The notes under the pieces were generated by a model. The model worked only from the letters and a program-made list of their open reading frames with translations, had not been told where the DNA came from and made no database searches. From assembly GCF_027706145.1 (NCBI RefSeq), contig NZ_JAQFWW010000002.1:558001-622000 (forward strand): a DNA stretch of 64,000 nucleotides, given 5' to 3'. Every line of letters begins with the position of its first letter. The first letter of the stretch is position 1. The translations under genes and the position numbers were made by a program. Positions 49,991 through 59,173 of this stretch are shown here, piece after piece. The DNA is from Bacillus changyiensis. Lineage in GTDB: Bacteria; Bacillota; Bacilli; Bacillales; Bacillaceae.

Positions 49991-50019
49991 TCATATTCAA
50001 GATACCTTTCTCATACTGT
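49991..50019 (+). promoter_or_regulatory. Sigma-E promoter of gerQ
   Basis: TCATATT (49991-49997), 14-base spacer, CATACTGT (50012-50019), matching the mother-cell sigma-E pattern KMATATT-N14-CATACAHT closely. gerQ is a sigma-E gene in B. subtilis. Confidence 0.68.
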
Positions 50020-50125
50020 TTAAGGGATGAGAAATACTGATCTAACATCTTAAATACCGCTCGGTTTCCATGGAGGTTTCCGGGTAAAGGTATGATGTGA
50101 TTGTTAAGACATAAGGAGGAACGAA

Positions 50126-50641
50126 ATGAAACCGAAAAAAAATCAATTTCAGCCTCTCCAAGAACTTGAAATGCCGGATTTCCGCCAGCAACAAATGGGA
50201 CCCAATCCTTACCCTCAAACGGGACAAATGTATCAACAGCAAATGCAGCCGCCTTTCCCGCAAATAGGTGGTCAAGAAATGTATCCAACGCAACCGACCG
50301 GAGTTCAAGTTCCACCAATGACGACAATGGCTCCACAGCAGGCTGCGGCGCCAAGCATACCTGGGATGCTGCCGTTAGAACAGTCTTACATTGAAAATAT
50401 TTTGCGACTGAACCGCGGCAAAGTGGCTACTGTGTATATGACATTCGAAAACAATCCGGAATGGGGTGCAAAAGTGTTCAGAGGAGAAATTGAAGCCGCT
50501 GGCCGTGACCATCTCATTTTAAGTGACAGAAAAACAGGCGCCCGTTATTTGCTATTGATGGTATATCTTGATTACATTACCTTTGATGAACCGATTAATT
50601 ATGATTATCCATATCAAATGGCTACTTTTACACCTAGATAA
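50126..50641 (+). CDS. gerQ: Spore coat protein GerQ
   Basis: Spore coat protein needed for CwlJ function in germination and cross-linked by transglutaminase. The 171-residue protein has a low-complexity Gln/Pro/Met-rich N-terminal half, which holds the likely Lys/Gln cross-linking sites, and a folded C-terminal domain with SYIENILRLNRGKVATVYMTFE and SDRKTGARYLLLMVYLDYI. It equals ywdL. AGGAGG lies upstream of the ATG. Confidence 0.94.
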   Translation: MKPKKNQFQPLQELEMPDFRQQQMGPNPYPQTGQMYQQQMQPPFPQIGGQEMYPTQPTGVQVPPMTTMAPQQAAAPSIPGMLPLEQSYIENILRLNRGKVATVYMTFENNPEWGAKVFRGEIEAAGRDHLILSDRKTGARYLLLMVYLDYITFDEPINYDYPYQMATFTPR

Positions 50642-50675
50642 AAGGTTCGGCGCTTACAACCGAACCCTTTTTTTA
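50641..50675. terminator. Terminator between gerQ and the ABC exporter operon
   Basis: Stem GGTTCGG/CCGAACC with flanking AAA and CTTTTTTT; it serves the convergent genes. Confidence 0.8.
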
Positions 50676-50680
50676 TTTTT

Positions 50681-51823
50681 TTAGCCAAAATTTCTTACAT
50701 TGTTATTGTGATTGAATTTGTAGACAACAATTAAGAAAAATGCTATTGCAAAAGCAAGTAAGATCAGAAGATTCAAATATAAATGTTGAAGTTGCTGACC
50801 TTCCTGTAATTGTTCAAGTGTCTCTAAAACCCATCTTTGCGGGAGAAAATTAGCTATTTTTTGAGCGAACGTTGGCATCACCTCAACAGGCCAATAACAA
50901 CCTGACAGCAAAATTGTCGGAGTAAAGATAAGATTTTGCATAGCTCCTACAGTTTTGGAATTGTTCGCGAAAACAACCGTGATCAATGACAGCCCGATCG
51001 CACTTAATCCAAATAACATTAAGATAACTGCCATTTGCCAAAGCGGAATCCCTGGTTCAACATGAAAGACATGCTTCATCATCATCGTGGTAAAGAAGAT
51101 TTGGAATGTGACAACAAGCATACAGACCACGATATTTGACAATACATACTGCTTTGCGGTAATCGGTGTTGTCAAAAGTCTGAAGTACGTTCTGTTTTCT
51201 TTTTCTTTAATGAGGATTTCAGACAAACTACCTGCGGAATATAGCATCGCCATTAGAAGAAAACCGATCATAAGATAGTTCATTTCATTTTGATGCTTAT
51301 CTTCAACTTTATGAATATTCACTTTAAATGTATCAGCTTGATCATGTTGATACATTTTTTGAAAGGCTTTTGAATCCCCCTTCGCCGCATTACCGATCGC
51401 TGCAATATGATTAATGTAATGATATAAATACGATTTTACAAAACCAGTAATTTCTGCCCCTTTAATTGAGGAAATTTTAATATGATCTGGCTTCCCTTCA
51501 TAGACACTTTCAGTGAATCCTTCATCTATTGTTATGACACAATCAAGCTCACCTGCTGCAAGTTTACTTTTCATTTCCGATTGATTGATACTCATGACTT
51601 TCATATTGTCAAGCCCTAACAAAAATCCCTTCGTGTCAGCAGCAATCTGGCCACTATCATGATTGACAATCCCAACTTTCACACTTGTACCGTTATGATC
51701 TTGGCCAGCCATAAGTGATATAAATATTCCCAGTAGTGGAAGGCATAGAAATAAGATGATATTTTTCTTCTTTTTAAATGTCACATATAATGTGTTCTTA
51801 ATTAACCAAAGCATCTCTTTCAT
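50681..51823 (-). CDS. ABC-2 transporter permease (LnrN-like)
   Basis: A 380-residue permease with an N-terminal membrane helix, a large extracytoplasmic region (about residues 45-180) and five C-terminal helices, the standard ABC2_membrane_3 layout. Signature segments are FRLLTTPITAKQYVLSNI and NLIFTPTILLSGCYWPVE. It is the last gene of a response regulator-kinase-ATPase-permease-permease unit like lnrJKLMN of B. subtilis (linearmycin resistance). The ATG at 51823 follows the previous stop directly. Confidence 0.85.
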   Translation of the reverse strand: MKEMLWLIKNTLYVTFKKKKNIILFLCLPLLGIFISLMAGQDHNGTSVKVGIVNHDSGQIAADTKGFLLGLDNMKVMSINQSEMKSKLAAGELDCVITIDEGFTESVYEGKPDHIKISSIKGAEITGFVKSYLYHYINHIAAIGNAAKGDSKAFQKMYQHDQADTFKVNIHKVEDKHQNEMNYLMIGFLLMAMLYSAGSLSEILIKEKENRTYFRLLTTPITAKQYVLSNIVVCMLVVTFQIFFTTMMMKHVFHVEPGIPLWQMAVILMLFGLSAIGLSLITVVFANNSKTVGAMQNLIFTPTILLSGCYWPVEVMPTFAQKIANFLPQRWVLETLEQLQEGQQLQHLYLNLLILLAFAIAFFLIVVYKFNHNNNVRNFG

Positions 51824-51824
51824 T

Positions 51825-52946
51825 TTACAGCCCTTCCCTTCTACGTAATGAAACAAGCGCGATCAGCAACAACAAACTAGATAACCCAGTATTTACCGCA
51901 ATAGCTGGAAACATTGCCGAAATATCATTTGAAAAAATGATGTTTGTAATGGCTTCATTCGTCCATGTCAGTGGTGAAAGTTTTTTAATGACTGCTATAG
52001 CCCCTTCCATATGACCAAGAGGAAAGTAGGCACCTCCAAAAAAACCAACTAGCGGAATGAATACACCGATGATCGCCTTTGCCGCTTCTCCCGTTTTCGT
52101 CATCGCGCCAATACCAAGACCGAGACTGACAGCAAATAGTACGACGGTCAACAAAACAATGAGCACAGCACCAAGGTGTTCCCCCCAATTGGCTTTAAAT
52201 ACAGATTTACTAAACGTTACAATTAGAAATATGCAAATCGCATTTGTCAGCATACAACCAAGCAGCTTCCCAGCAAAGATTTCACCTTTACGAAGAGGAG
52301 CAGCCATTAGTCGATCAGCCGTTTTTCCAAGTCTTTCTCCTCTAATGAGAAAACTCGCATGCATCGCTCCATAGAGGGCCATTAGCGTTGTCATTGTGAC
52401 CGCATAATAATCAATCGAGCGCGGCTGTTTGTCTGAATTGATTGATGTTTCCTTAATATAATTGTCATGAGAATGGTTTGCCAAAGCCATTTTGGCATGT
52501 TGCGGGTTCACTTTGATGATCTCACGAACAGCTTTGTACTGATTGCTAAACGCCGTCAGCATTCCTTGAATAATGCTCGTTTTAATATTTTGTTTATCAC
52601 TTTGATAAAGTTTGATACCGCTATCTTTGACTTCAACGTATGCATCATAATGCCCTTGTTTGACTTCTTGTTTTCCGTTCATCCCAGTTGATATTTTTTT
52701 GAAATCGACACCAGATTTCTTTGCTTCTTTTGTAAAAACTTCAAAGCCTTTCGCTAGTCCTCCGCTTGACTGATCTTGATAGAGAACCCGAACATCATCA
52801 ACTTTTAATTGCTTGTCAAAGGCATTTGAAAGCGCGGTTCCCAGAATCATAATGAGTACAATTGGAAATAACAGCATAAAAAATAACGTTCTTTTATCAC
52901 GAAATGAAGAGATGATTTCTTTTTTAGCAATGTTGAGTATATTCAA
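51825..52946 (-). CDS. ABC-2 transporter permease (LnrM-like)
   Basis: A 373-residue permease of the same topology as its downstream partner: one N-terminal helix, a long extracytoplasmic domain, and five or six helices with RLGKTADRLMAAPLRKGEIFAGK and GVFIPLVGFFGGAYFPLG. The start is TTG, eight bases after AAGGAGG. It presumably forms a heterodimer with the following permease. Confidence 0.85.
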   Translation of the reverse strand: MNILNIAKKEIISSFRDKRTLFFMLLFPIVLIMILGTALSNAFDKQLKVDDVRVLYQDQSSGGLAKGFEVFTKEAKKSGVDFKKISTGMNGKQEVKQGHYDAYVEVKDSGIKLYQSDKQNIKTSIIQGMLTAFSNQYKAVREIIKVNPQHAKMALANHSHDNYIKETSINSDKQPRSIDYYAVTMTTLMALYGAMHASFLIRGERLGKTADRLMAAPLRKGEIFAGKLLGCMLTNAICIFLIVTFSKSVFKANWGEHLGAVLIVLLTVVLFAVSLGLGIGAMTKTGEAAKAIIGVFIPLVGFFGGAYFPLGHMEGAIAVIKKLSPLTWTNEAITNIIFSNDISAMFPAIAVNTGLSSLLLLIALVSLRRREGL

Positions 52947-52962
52947 ACCAAGTACCTCCTTT

Positions 52963-53898
52963 CTAGTCGCGTAAATTTCTTCCGGTTAAGGTGAGGAACA
53001 CGGTTTCTAAATTTGGTGCTTTTTCTTCAAATGAACGAATTTCAACAGAACTGCTCATCAATTGCTCAATGATTCGATTTAAATTGTTGACCTCTGCATT
53101 AGAGTTGATCTTGAGTAGATTTTCCTCAAGAGAAACCATCTCTACACCACTGACGTTTTTTAGTTTGTCAGTGTCAATGCTTTCTGGATTTTTAACAGCA
53201 ATCACAATATCTTTTGTATGAGTAATGATCGCTTTTAGCTGTTCTTTTGTTCCTTCAGCAATAATTTTTCCATGGTCGATAATGGCAATTCGTGAACAGA
53301 TTTCTTCGACCTCTTCCATATAGTGACTTGTATAAATAATGGTACAGCCCATCGCATTCAGTTTTTTAACAGACTCTAAAATATAATTTCTTGACTGGGG
53401 ATCAATCCCAACTGTTGGCTCGTCCATGATGATCAGCTTTGGTCTGTGCGCAATTGCACAGGCAATATTCAGTCTCCTTTTCATCCCACCTGAAAAATTT
53501 TTCGGGAAACTCTTGAATTTATCACTTAAACCAACAAATCGTAATGCTTCTTCAACACGTTCATGCAAATGGGCCCCCCTTAGCCCATATAGCCCCGCGA
53601 AAAACTTCACGTTTTCATATGCTGTTAAATCTTCGTAGATCGCTAAGTCTTGAGGCACAATACCAATATTCATTTTGGCAAACTTTTGGTTTTTGGCAAT
53701 GTTTTGACCAAGAATAAATATCTCACCTTCATTGCTCCGCAGTAAACTTGCAATCATATGAATGGTTGTACTTTTTCCAGCGCCATTTGAACCAAGAAAT
53801 CCAAATATTTCACCCTCAGCTATTGATAATGATAGATTGTCAACAGCAACAAAATCACCAAATTTTTTCGTCAGATTTTTTATTTCTAGTACATTCAT
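52963..53898 (-). CDS. ABC transporter ATP-binding protein (LnrL-like)
   Basis: A 311-residue ATPase: Walker A FLGSNGAGKST, signature NFSGGMKRRLNIA, Walker B LIIMDEPTVGIDP, and H-loop TSHYMEE. It has the C-terminal extension common to ABC-2 exporters of antibiotics. GAGGTGG lies just upstream of the ATG at 53898; the longer frame to 53967 is not used. It couples the two permeases downstream and is probably induced by the adjacent two-component system. Confidence 0.9.
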   Translation of the reverse strand: MNVLEIKNLTKKFGDFVAVDNLSLSIAEGEIFGFLGSNGAGKSTTIHMIASLLRSNEGEIFILGQNIAKNQKFAKMNIGIVPQDLAIYEDLTAYENVKFFAGLYGLRGAHLHERVEEALRFVGLSDKFKSFPKNFSGGMKRRLNIACAIAHRPKLIIMDEPTVGIDPQSRNYILESVKKLNAMGCTIIYTSHYMEEVEEICSRIAIIDHGKIIAEGTKEQLKAIITHTKDIVIAVKNPESIDTDKLKNVSGVEMVSLEENLLKINSNAEVNNLNRIIEQLMSSSVEIRSFEEKAPNLETVFLTLTGRNLRD

Positions 53899-54009
53899 GA
53901 TTTCCACCTCATTTTTACTTGACAACTTTATTATAAAAAAAAGATGAACTCTGCGGCAGTGCAGCAATTCATCTTTTCAACATGAGAATACTCATATTTT
54001 CATATGAAA

Positions 54010-55116
54010 TCATTCATATTTCGGCAATAATGTCGTGACAGAGAATCCATTAGAACCATCAACGATCACCTTGCCATGAACAGTGGCCGCTCGCTCTTCC
54101 ATGCCGATAATACCCATGCCTTTCTTAATTTTTCCGTGTCCTTTCCCATTGTCTTTTACTTCAACTTTAATCAGAGTATTAAGAACATGGATATTGATTG
54201 ACACATGTGTCGCCTTTGCATACTTCATTGTATTGGTTAACGCCTCTGTCATATTTTCAAAGATGATTTTCCATTGAATATGAGAAATAACATCTAAATC
54301 GCCTTGATAAAGAAAAGAGATTTGAATATGATTCCGAGCTGAACATTCATCTATTAATAACTTTAGCCTGTTGACCCCCATCTGTTCGGGAGACGGTTTG
54401 ATGTTCTTCAATGTCCATCTGATCTTTTCAATTCCCTCTTTTGATATATGGATCGCATTTTGCAATAGTTCGGCAGCCTTTTGTTTATCTTTTTCCAGCA
54501 AACGTTTTGCTGCTTCCAGTTGAATAAGTGTCCCCGTCATTGAATGACCGATTTTATCATGTATTTCCTGGGAAAGACGGTTACGTTCTTCTAATTGAAA
54601 TGTATATTGAGACTGTCTCATATACTCTTTATTTTCATTGAGCTTTTTCGTTAAAGTGTAAATATTTTTCCTCGTTTGATCGACTTGGTTTTCAAGCTTT
54701 TCAATTCGAGTTGCATCCTGTTTTGTCATGGAAAACAACAAATAAGAAAAAGCGGTTGTTAATCCATAAATAGCTGCTAATTGTTCGTCGATTAAAATGA
54801 TAGGGACTAATGATATGCCAAATTTCACTCTTCGAAATCTTAGCGTATCACCCCCACATTCATAGATATTCAAAGGTAACAATAAGATAAATAAAGGCTC
54901 AACCTCAAAATAAGAAAAAACGGAAAGGAGCATCGATATGATGGTGAAAACTTTTTTTACCGTTCTTTTTTTAATGATCGCGATTGAAAGATTTATACAG
55001 AAATAAATAAGCAGACAAAACACAAGCAATGGTATTTTAACATGTTCTGAATACATACAACGATAGATTATAAAACCGACTATAATAAGCTTACTCATCA
55101 TGATTCGTAATTCCAT
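54010..55116 (-). CDS. Sensor histidine kinase (LnrJ/DesK-like)
   Basis: A 368-residue kinase with five or so N-terminal membrane helices and almost no extracellular loop, which suggests sensing of a membrane-active compound. A coiled linker leads to a HisKA_3 domain with the phospho-acceptor His in RLSQEIHDKIGHSM and a HATPase domain (NTMKYAKATHVSI; VKDNGKGHG; GMGIIGMEERAA). GAGGG lies before the ATG. It is the cognate of the adjacent NarL-type regulator. Confidence 0.9.
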   Translation of the reverse strand: MELRIMMSKLIIVGFIIYRCMYSEHVKIPLLVFCLLIYFCINLSIAIIKKRTVKKVFTIISMLLSVFSYFEVEPLFILLLPLNIYECGGDTLRFRRVKFGISLVPIILIDEQLAAIYGLTTAFSYLLFSMTKQDATRIEKLENQVDQTRKNIYTLTKKLNENKEYMRQSQYTFQLEERNRLSQEIHDKIGHSMTGTLIQLEAAKRLLEKDKQKAAELLQNAIHISKEGIEKIRWTLKNIKPSPEQMGVNRLKLLIDECSARNHIQISFLYQGDLDVISHIQWKIIFENMTEALTNTMKYAKATHVSINIHVLNTLIKVEVKDNGKGHGKIKKGMGIIGMEERAATVHGKVIVDGSNGFSVTTLLPKYE

Positions 55117-55129
55117 TGTGATCCCTCAG

Positions 55130-55771
55130 TTAAAAGTTTACCTTTCCCGTCAAATAATAAATTGCAATTTGTGTTCGATGATCAAGCCCTGTTTTCCCCA
55201 AGATCGAAGAAATATAGTTGGCGACTGTCCCTTCAGAAATAAACAGTTCCTTTGCCATTTCTTTATTTGAAAGTCCCCTGGCGATAAGCGCCATAATGCT
55301 CAATTCTCTTTCAGTAAATAGATGTTGATCGATTTTAAGCTCCGGTTCTTGGCTTTTGATTAACTTCGATTTTAGCTTATCAATGACAATATCCTGCATA
55401 ACAGTGTGTCCATAATAAACACTCTTCATCGCATCTCTAATTCGTTCCGGTTCTGTATTTTTCAATAAATATCCTTTTGCTCCATTTTGAATGGCCGCAA
55501 CAATATATTCATCATCATCAAACGTCGTTAAAATAAACGGTTTTGTATTTGTTTGTAAAGAAATGAACTTTGTAGCTTCTACTCCATTCATATTTGGCAT
55601 TCGAACATCCAAGAGTGCAATATCGACCGTTTCGCTTAAGCAAAAATCAACCGCCTGCCGGCCATCCTCAACTGTAGCTAATACTTCAAATTCCTCGTAC
55701 GTACTCAGGATGATTTTCATCCCTTCTCTAATAAATGAATTGTCATCTGCTATGATTAGTTTGATTTTCAT
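55130..55771 (-). CDS. NarL/LuxR-family response regulator (LnrK-like)
   Basis: A 213-residue regulator: receiver domain with IIADDN, phospho-acceptor Asp in ALLDVRMPNMNG, the Lys in GYLLKNTEPE, and a C-terminal LuxR helix-turn-helix (TERELSIMALIARGLSNKEMAKELFISEGTV as consecutive helices). No Shine-Dalgarno is visible before the ATG; instead a hairpin TTCGGAAG/CTTTCCGAA (55779-55801) lies right upstream. An inverted repeat further upstream could be its binding site. Confidence 0.9.
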   Translation of the reverse strand: MKIKLIIADDNSFIREGMKIILSTYEEFEVLATVEDGRQAVDFCLSETVDIALLDVRMPNMNGVEATKFISLQTNTKPFILTTFDDDEYIVAAIQNGAKGYLLKNTEPERIRDAMKSVYYGHTVMQDIVIDKLKSKLIKSQEPELKIDQHLFTERELSIMALIARGLSNKEMAKELFISEGTVANYISSILGKTGLDHRTQIAIYYLTGKVNF

Positions 55772-55846
55772 TCTTTTATTCGGAAGATGAGACTTTCCGA
55801 AATGTACACTCCCTTCTGGACTACATTAAATTTATCATGAAAATGT

Positions 55847-55876
55847 ACTTTTACTACTCATTTTTTTAGTAGAAGT
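55847..55876 (-). promoter_or_regulatory. Inverted repeat upstream of the response regulator
   Basis: ACTTTTACT (55847-55855) and AGTAGAAGT (55868-55876) form a 9-12-9 inverted repeat with one mismatch, about 75 bases upstream of the regulator start. It is a candidate binding site for the LuxR-type dimer; no promoter with good boxes could be fixed beside it. Confidence 0.4.
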
Positions 55877-56310
55877 GCTGGTAATTCCTTGACCTCAAGT
55901 CTACAGCAAAAAATGATCGGCTCCTAGTAGAAGATGCTATGTTCAAATTTAAAACAAATATTAGCATCTGACAGTGGTTATAAACAACACCAGATAGACT
56001 AGTTCTTGAAGACGCTACGCTTTTTGGCTGATCACTGTCATCATCTTAATGTTCAAAACCAACTCCAAATGTTTAACAAAGAAGTTGATTATAGAGGCAA
56101 AGTCAGTCATTGCATCCGAAAACACCAACAGGCTGCCCGACAATCACAAATACTAAACCTAGGATGCCATAAATGATCGTTTACAAAATATAATAGAGTC
56201 AGTCCCAACATTGCAGGTTAATTTCACAAATTCAAACGGTACGTAATTCCTAAACTACATAAATTTTATATGCCAAATTCATTATTTTTGACGATCTTTC
56301 AGAAAATATA
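55877..56310. other. Non-coding stretch between the exporter locus and the mannanase
   Basis: About 430 bases without an intact gene. A short minus-strand frame near 56100-56190 reads like a membrane helix (YGILGLVFVIVGQPVGV) but is closed by stops on both sides, so a decayed gene is possible. No repeats or RNA structures stood out. Confidence 0.4.
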
Positions 56311-56362
56311 TTGTTTTTCTTTCATCTCGTCTGTAGAATTTAATTCGATCGATAGACGATCG
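56311..56362 (+). promoter_or_regulatory. Promoter and candidate operator of the mannanase gene
   Basis: TTGTTT (56311-56316), 17-base spacer, TAGAAT (56334-56339). Just downstream, two CGATCG palindromes (56346-56351 and 56357-56362) lie 11 bases apart centre to centre, about one helical turn, overlapping the expected transcript start. This is a plausible repressor site, with no known family assigned. Confidence 0.5.
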
Positions 56363-56422
56363 TTCTCTTCATTGTTAAGGAAATGAAAAATGAGTTGCAA
56401 AAAATGAGATAGAGGTGATGAC

Positions 56423-57898
56423 ATGAGAGTAATAAAAAATGTTCAAAGTTTGATGTTATGTTTTCTTTTGATTCTATCGACTTTAGGATTTGTTTCTACT
56501 TCAGAAGCAAAAGCAGCCAAAGGATTTCATGTAAGCGGAAACACTTTGTATGATGCAAAAGGCAATCCTTTTGTGATGAGAGGGATTAACCATGCTCATT
56601 CATGGTATAAAGATGATTCTGCAACAGCTATCCAAGCCATTGCAGCAACAGGAGCAAATGCAGTTCGAATTGTCCTTTCAGACGGTAGTCAATATACAAA
56701 GGATGATGTCCATACAGTAAAAAAACTTATTCATCTAGCAGAGAAAAATAAACTTATTGCTATATTAGAAGTTCATGATACCACTGGGAAAGATGATGTT
56801 GCTGCTCTGAACAATGCTGTTGATTATTGGATTAGCATAAAAGAGGCTCTTATCGGTAAGGAAGATAAAGTCATCATTAATATTGCAAACGAGTGGCATG
56901 GTACTTGGGATAGTGCAAAATGGGCAGAAGGCTACAAACAAGCGATCCCAAAATTAAGAAATGCAGGATTGAACCATACATTCATTGTTGATTCTGCAGG
57001 TTGGGGTCAGTATCCAGCTTCAATTCATCATTATGGAAAAGATGTGTTCAATGCAGATCCATTAAAAAATACCATGTTCTCTATTCATATGTATGAGTAT
57101 GCAGGTAAAGATGCGGCTACAGTAAAATCAAATATTGACAATGTTCTTAACGAAGGTCTTGCTTTAATCATCGGTGAATTTGGAGAAAGACATACAAATG
57201 GAGATGTAGACGAAGCAACCATTATGAGTTATTCACAACATAAAAATGTTGGCTGGCTTGCATGGTCTTGGAAAGGAAATAGTTCAGACTGGGAATACTT
57301 GGATTTATCGCATGATTGGGCTGGTCACAATTTAACGTCGTGGGGTAACACAATCGTTCATGGTTCTTATGGTTTAAAAGCGACGTCTAAATTATGTTCA
57401 ATATTTGATAAGAATCATCATTCAGGGAATCCAAACAGACCAGAAAACATTCTTTATAATTTTGAAACAGGAACACAAGGCTGGAGTGGTGAAAATGTTT
57501 CAGGTGGTCCTTGGCATACAAACGAATGGTCGGCAAAGGACAACTATTCTTTAAAAGCAAACGTTCAATTAAGTCCTCACTCTAATCATTATCTATCTCT
57601 AACTAAACAACAAAATTTTAGCGGAAAATCTCAATTAAAAGCAACCGTAAAGCATGCAAACTGGGGAAACATCGGGAATGGGATCAATGCAAAACTATAT
57701 ATAAAAACCGGTTCTAATTGGAAATGGTTTGATGGAGAAAGGGTAAAAATGAATGCAGCAAATGGAACGACTGTATCATTAAATTTATCATCGATCTCGA
57801 ATTTACATGATGTGAAAGAAATAGGTGTTCAGTTTATAAGTGCTTCTAATAGCAGCGGTCAATCAGCTATATACGTTGATCATATAGCTATTCAATAA
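56423..57898 (+). CDS. Secreted endo-beta-1,4-mannanase (GH5) with carbohydrate-binding domain
   Basis: Hydrolyses beta-mannan outside the cell. The 491-residue precursor has a signal peptide (cleavage near SEAKAA-KGFHV), a GH5 catalytic barrel (about 32-330) with the acid/base Glu in NIANEWHG and the nucleophile Glu in LIIGEFGERH, and a C-terminal beta-sandwich binding domain (about 345-491, NFETGTQGWSGENV onward). The closest remembered family is the GH5_8 mannanases of alkaliphilic bacilli. GAGGTGATG lies upstream of the ATG. It stands alone between two terminator regions. Confidence 0.88.
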   Translation: MRVIKNVQSLMLCFLLILSTLGFVSTSEAKAAKGFHVSGNTLYDAKGNPFVMRGINHAHSWYKDDSATAIQAIAATGANAVRIVLSDGSQYTKDDVHTVKKLIHLAEKNKLIAILEVHDTTGKDDVAALNNAVDYWISIKEALIGKEDKVIINIANEWHGTWDSAKWAEGYKQAIPKLRNAGLNHTFIVDSAGWGQYPASIHHYGKDVFNADPLKNTMFSIHMYEYAGKDAATVKSNIDNVLNEGLALIIGEFGERHTNGDVDEATIMSYSQHKNVGWLAWSWKGNSSDWEYLDLSHDWAGHNLTSWGNTIVHGSYGLKATSKLCSIFDKNHHSGNPNRPENILYNFETGTQGWSGENVSGGPWHTNEWSAKDNYSLKANVQLSPHSNHYLSLTKQQNFSGKSQLKATVKHANWGNIGNGINAKLYIKTGSNWKWFDGERVKMNAANGTTVSLNLSSISNLHDVKEIGVQFISASNSSGQSAIYVDHIAIQ

Positions 57899-57910
57899 AG
57901 TCATTTATTT

Positions 57911-57947
57911 GCTAATCTCCGTTATCAGGGGGTTAGCATTTTTATTT
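57911..57947 (+). terminator. Terminator of the mannanase gene
   Basis: Stem GCTAATCTCC/GGGGGTTAGC (two G-U pairs), seven-base loop, then ATTTTTATTTTT. Confidence 0.85.
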
Positions 57948-58201
57948 TTCTAACCTTTCATAATCATAACCATCTGAAAAAACCGCGTCTGAAAGAAAAA
58001 GCTATTCTAGAAGAAGAACAATTTAAAATCAATTTTTATAGAAATGAACAACAGATGCAACTATAACATTCTTCACTTAGGTGAAGTTCATTTGTTGGTC
58101 TGTTAAACAGACATACCCATTATCTCAGATGTACTTGCTAACATAAAAAAAGCCAAACTTAGGATTGGCTTCATTGACAAGGAAATTTAGTCGTTTTCAT
58201 T
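57948..58201. other. Convergent intergenic region after the mannanase
   Basis: No intact gene. A plus-strand frame ending at about 58066 (EKAILEEEQFKINFYRNEQQ) reads like the tail of a lost gene, but has no start. A perfect 7-1-7 inverted repeat, GTCTGTTAAACAGAC, lies at 58098-58112; no gene starts beside it, so an operator role is unlikely. Confidence 0.35.
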
Positions 58202-58984
58202 TTAACGTCCTTTAAAAACTGCATGCCTTCGTTCGAGGAATGAAACAGCACCTTCCTTTGCATCCTCTGTTTGTAACAAATTAAGTACCGTCTGCCAAAT
58301 CTTTTGGTTAGCAGCTTTTTCATTTTCCAACAATGCTAAACGAGCCATTTTTATCGTAGCCTGTGTTCCTAAAGGGGCTTGTCGTGAAACCTTTTCAGCT
58401 AACTCAATCGCACGTGGAAGAAGTTCATCTTTTTCGACAACTTCTTGAATCATTCCAAAACGAAACGCTTCTTCACTTGAGAATTCATCACCTGTAAGCA
58501 TGTATCTCATTGCAGTCCCCCATCCAGCTTCATGAACAAAGCGAGATGTCGCCCCTCCAAACGGGTATATTCCTCTTTTCACTTCCAGCTGTGAAAAACG
58601 AGTCTCTCTTGCAGCAAGTCGAATATCACTGGCAAGGGCTAGTTCAATACCTAGAGTTAAACATAATCCATGGATTGCACAAATTAATGGTTTTGTACGA
58701 AATGGCTCTTTTATTTGCCAAGGATCTATTGATGTTTCAGGATACTGGTACAGTTCACCCTTAGCAATAGATGGACCTACTTCAGCTAAATCCAGTCCAA
58801 GAGTAAAATGTTTTCCATGAGCAAACATGACACCACAACGCAAATCTGGATCTCTTTCAAGTTCTCCTAGAGCTGCAGCCAGATCAAAGATCATTTCCTG
58901 ATTAAAAAGATTATTTTCATCTGGACGATTTAAACCAATCAATAATACATGACTCTTTTTTTCTAAAGTAATCGTATTTTCCAC
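58202..58984 (-). CDS. Enoyl-CoA hydratase/isomerase family protein
   Basis: A 260-residue crotonase-superfamily protein. The CoA-binding and oxyanion-hole segments are visible (KHFTLGLDLAEV and IHGLCLTLGIELALASDIRLAA). The catalytic Glu expected in classical hydratases near RFSQLEVKRGIYPFGG is partly changed, so hydration activity is not certain. A run of A with AAGGAGG lies before the ATG. It is transcribed in the same direction as the MarR gene just upstream. Confidence 0.85.
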   Translation of the reverse strand: MENTITLEKKSHVLLIGLNRPDENNLFNQEMIFDLAAALGELERDPDLRCGVMFAHGKHFTLGLDLAEVGPSIAKGELYQYPETSIDPWQIKEPFRTKPLICAIHGLCLTLGIELALASDIRLAARETRFSQLEVKRGIYPFGGATSRFVHEAGWGTAMRYMLTGDEFSSEEAFRFGMIQEVVEKDELLPRAIELAEKVSRQAPLGTQATIKMARLALLENEKAANQKIWQTVLNLLQTEDAKEGAVSFLERRHAVFKGR

Positions 58985-59173
58985 TACAAAAACCTCCTTA
59001 AATTCGATCGATTCATATAAGAAGACGTTAGTTAGTGGTATAGTGAATGCAAATCCCTAGTCATTCTAAAGCTACTTCGGTCGGTTGCGGCATATGACCA
59101 CCAATACTGAAAGTCTTCCTAGACCTTGGGAGCCGCTTCGGTCCCTTTATATCCCACAATTTTCAGAGTAAGT

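Noticed and set aside
57967..58066. Plus-strand open stretch after the mannanase terminator, EKAILEEEQFKINFYRNEQQ
   Set aside because: No start codon with a ribosome site; too short to assign. Kept only as a possible remnant.
58098..58112. Perfect 7-1-7 inverted repeat GTCTGTTAAACAGAC
   Set aside because: It lies between convergent gene ends, so there is no promoter for it to control.
59061..59159. 32-codon minus-strand frame reading KGPKRLPRSRKTFSIGG between the crotonase and MarR genes
   Set aside because: It looks protein-like, but no Shine-Dalgarno precedes its TTG start and a stop lies just upstream; it may be a gene fragment. Not called.
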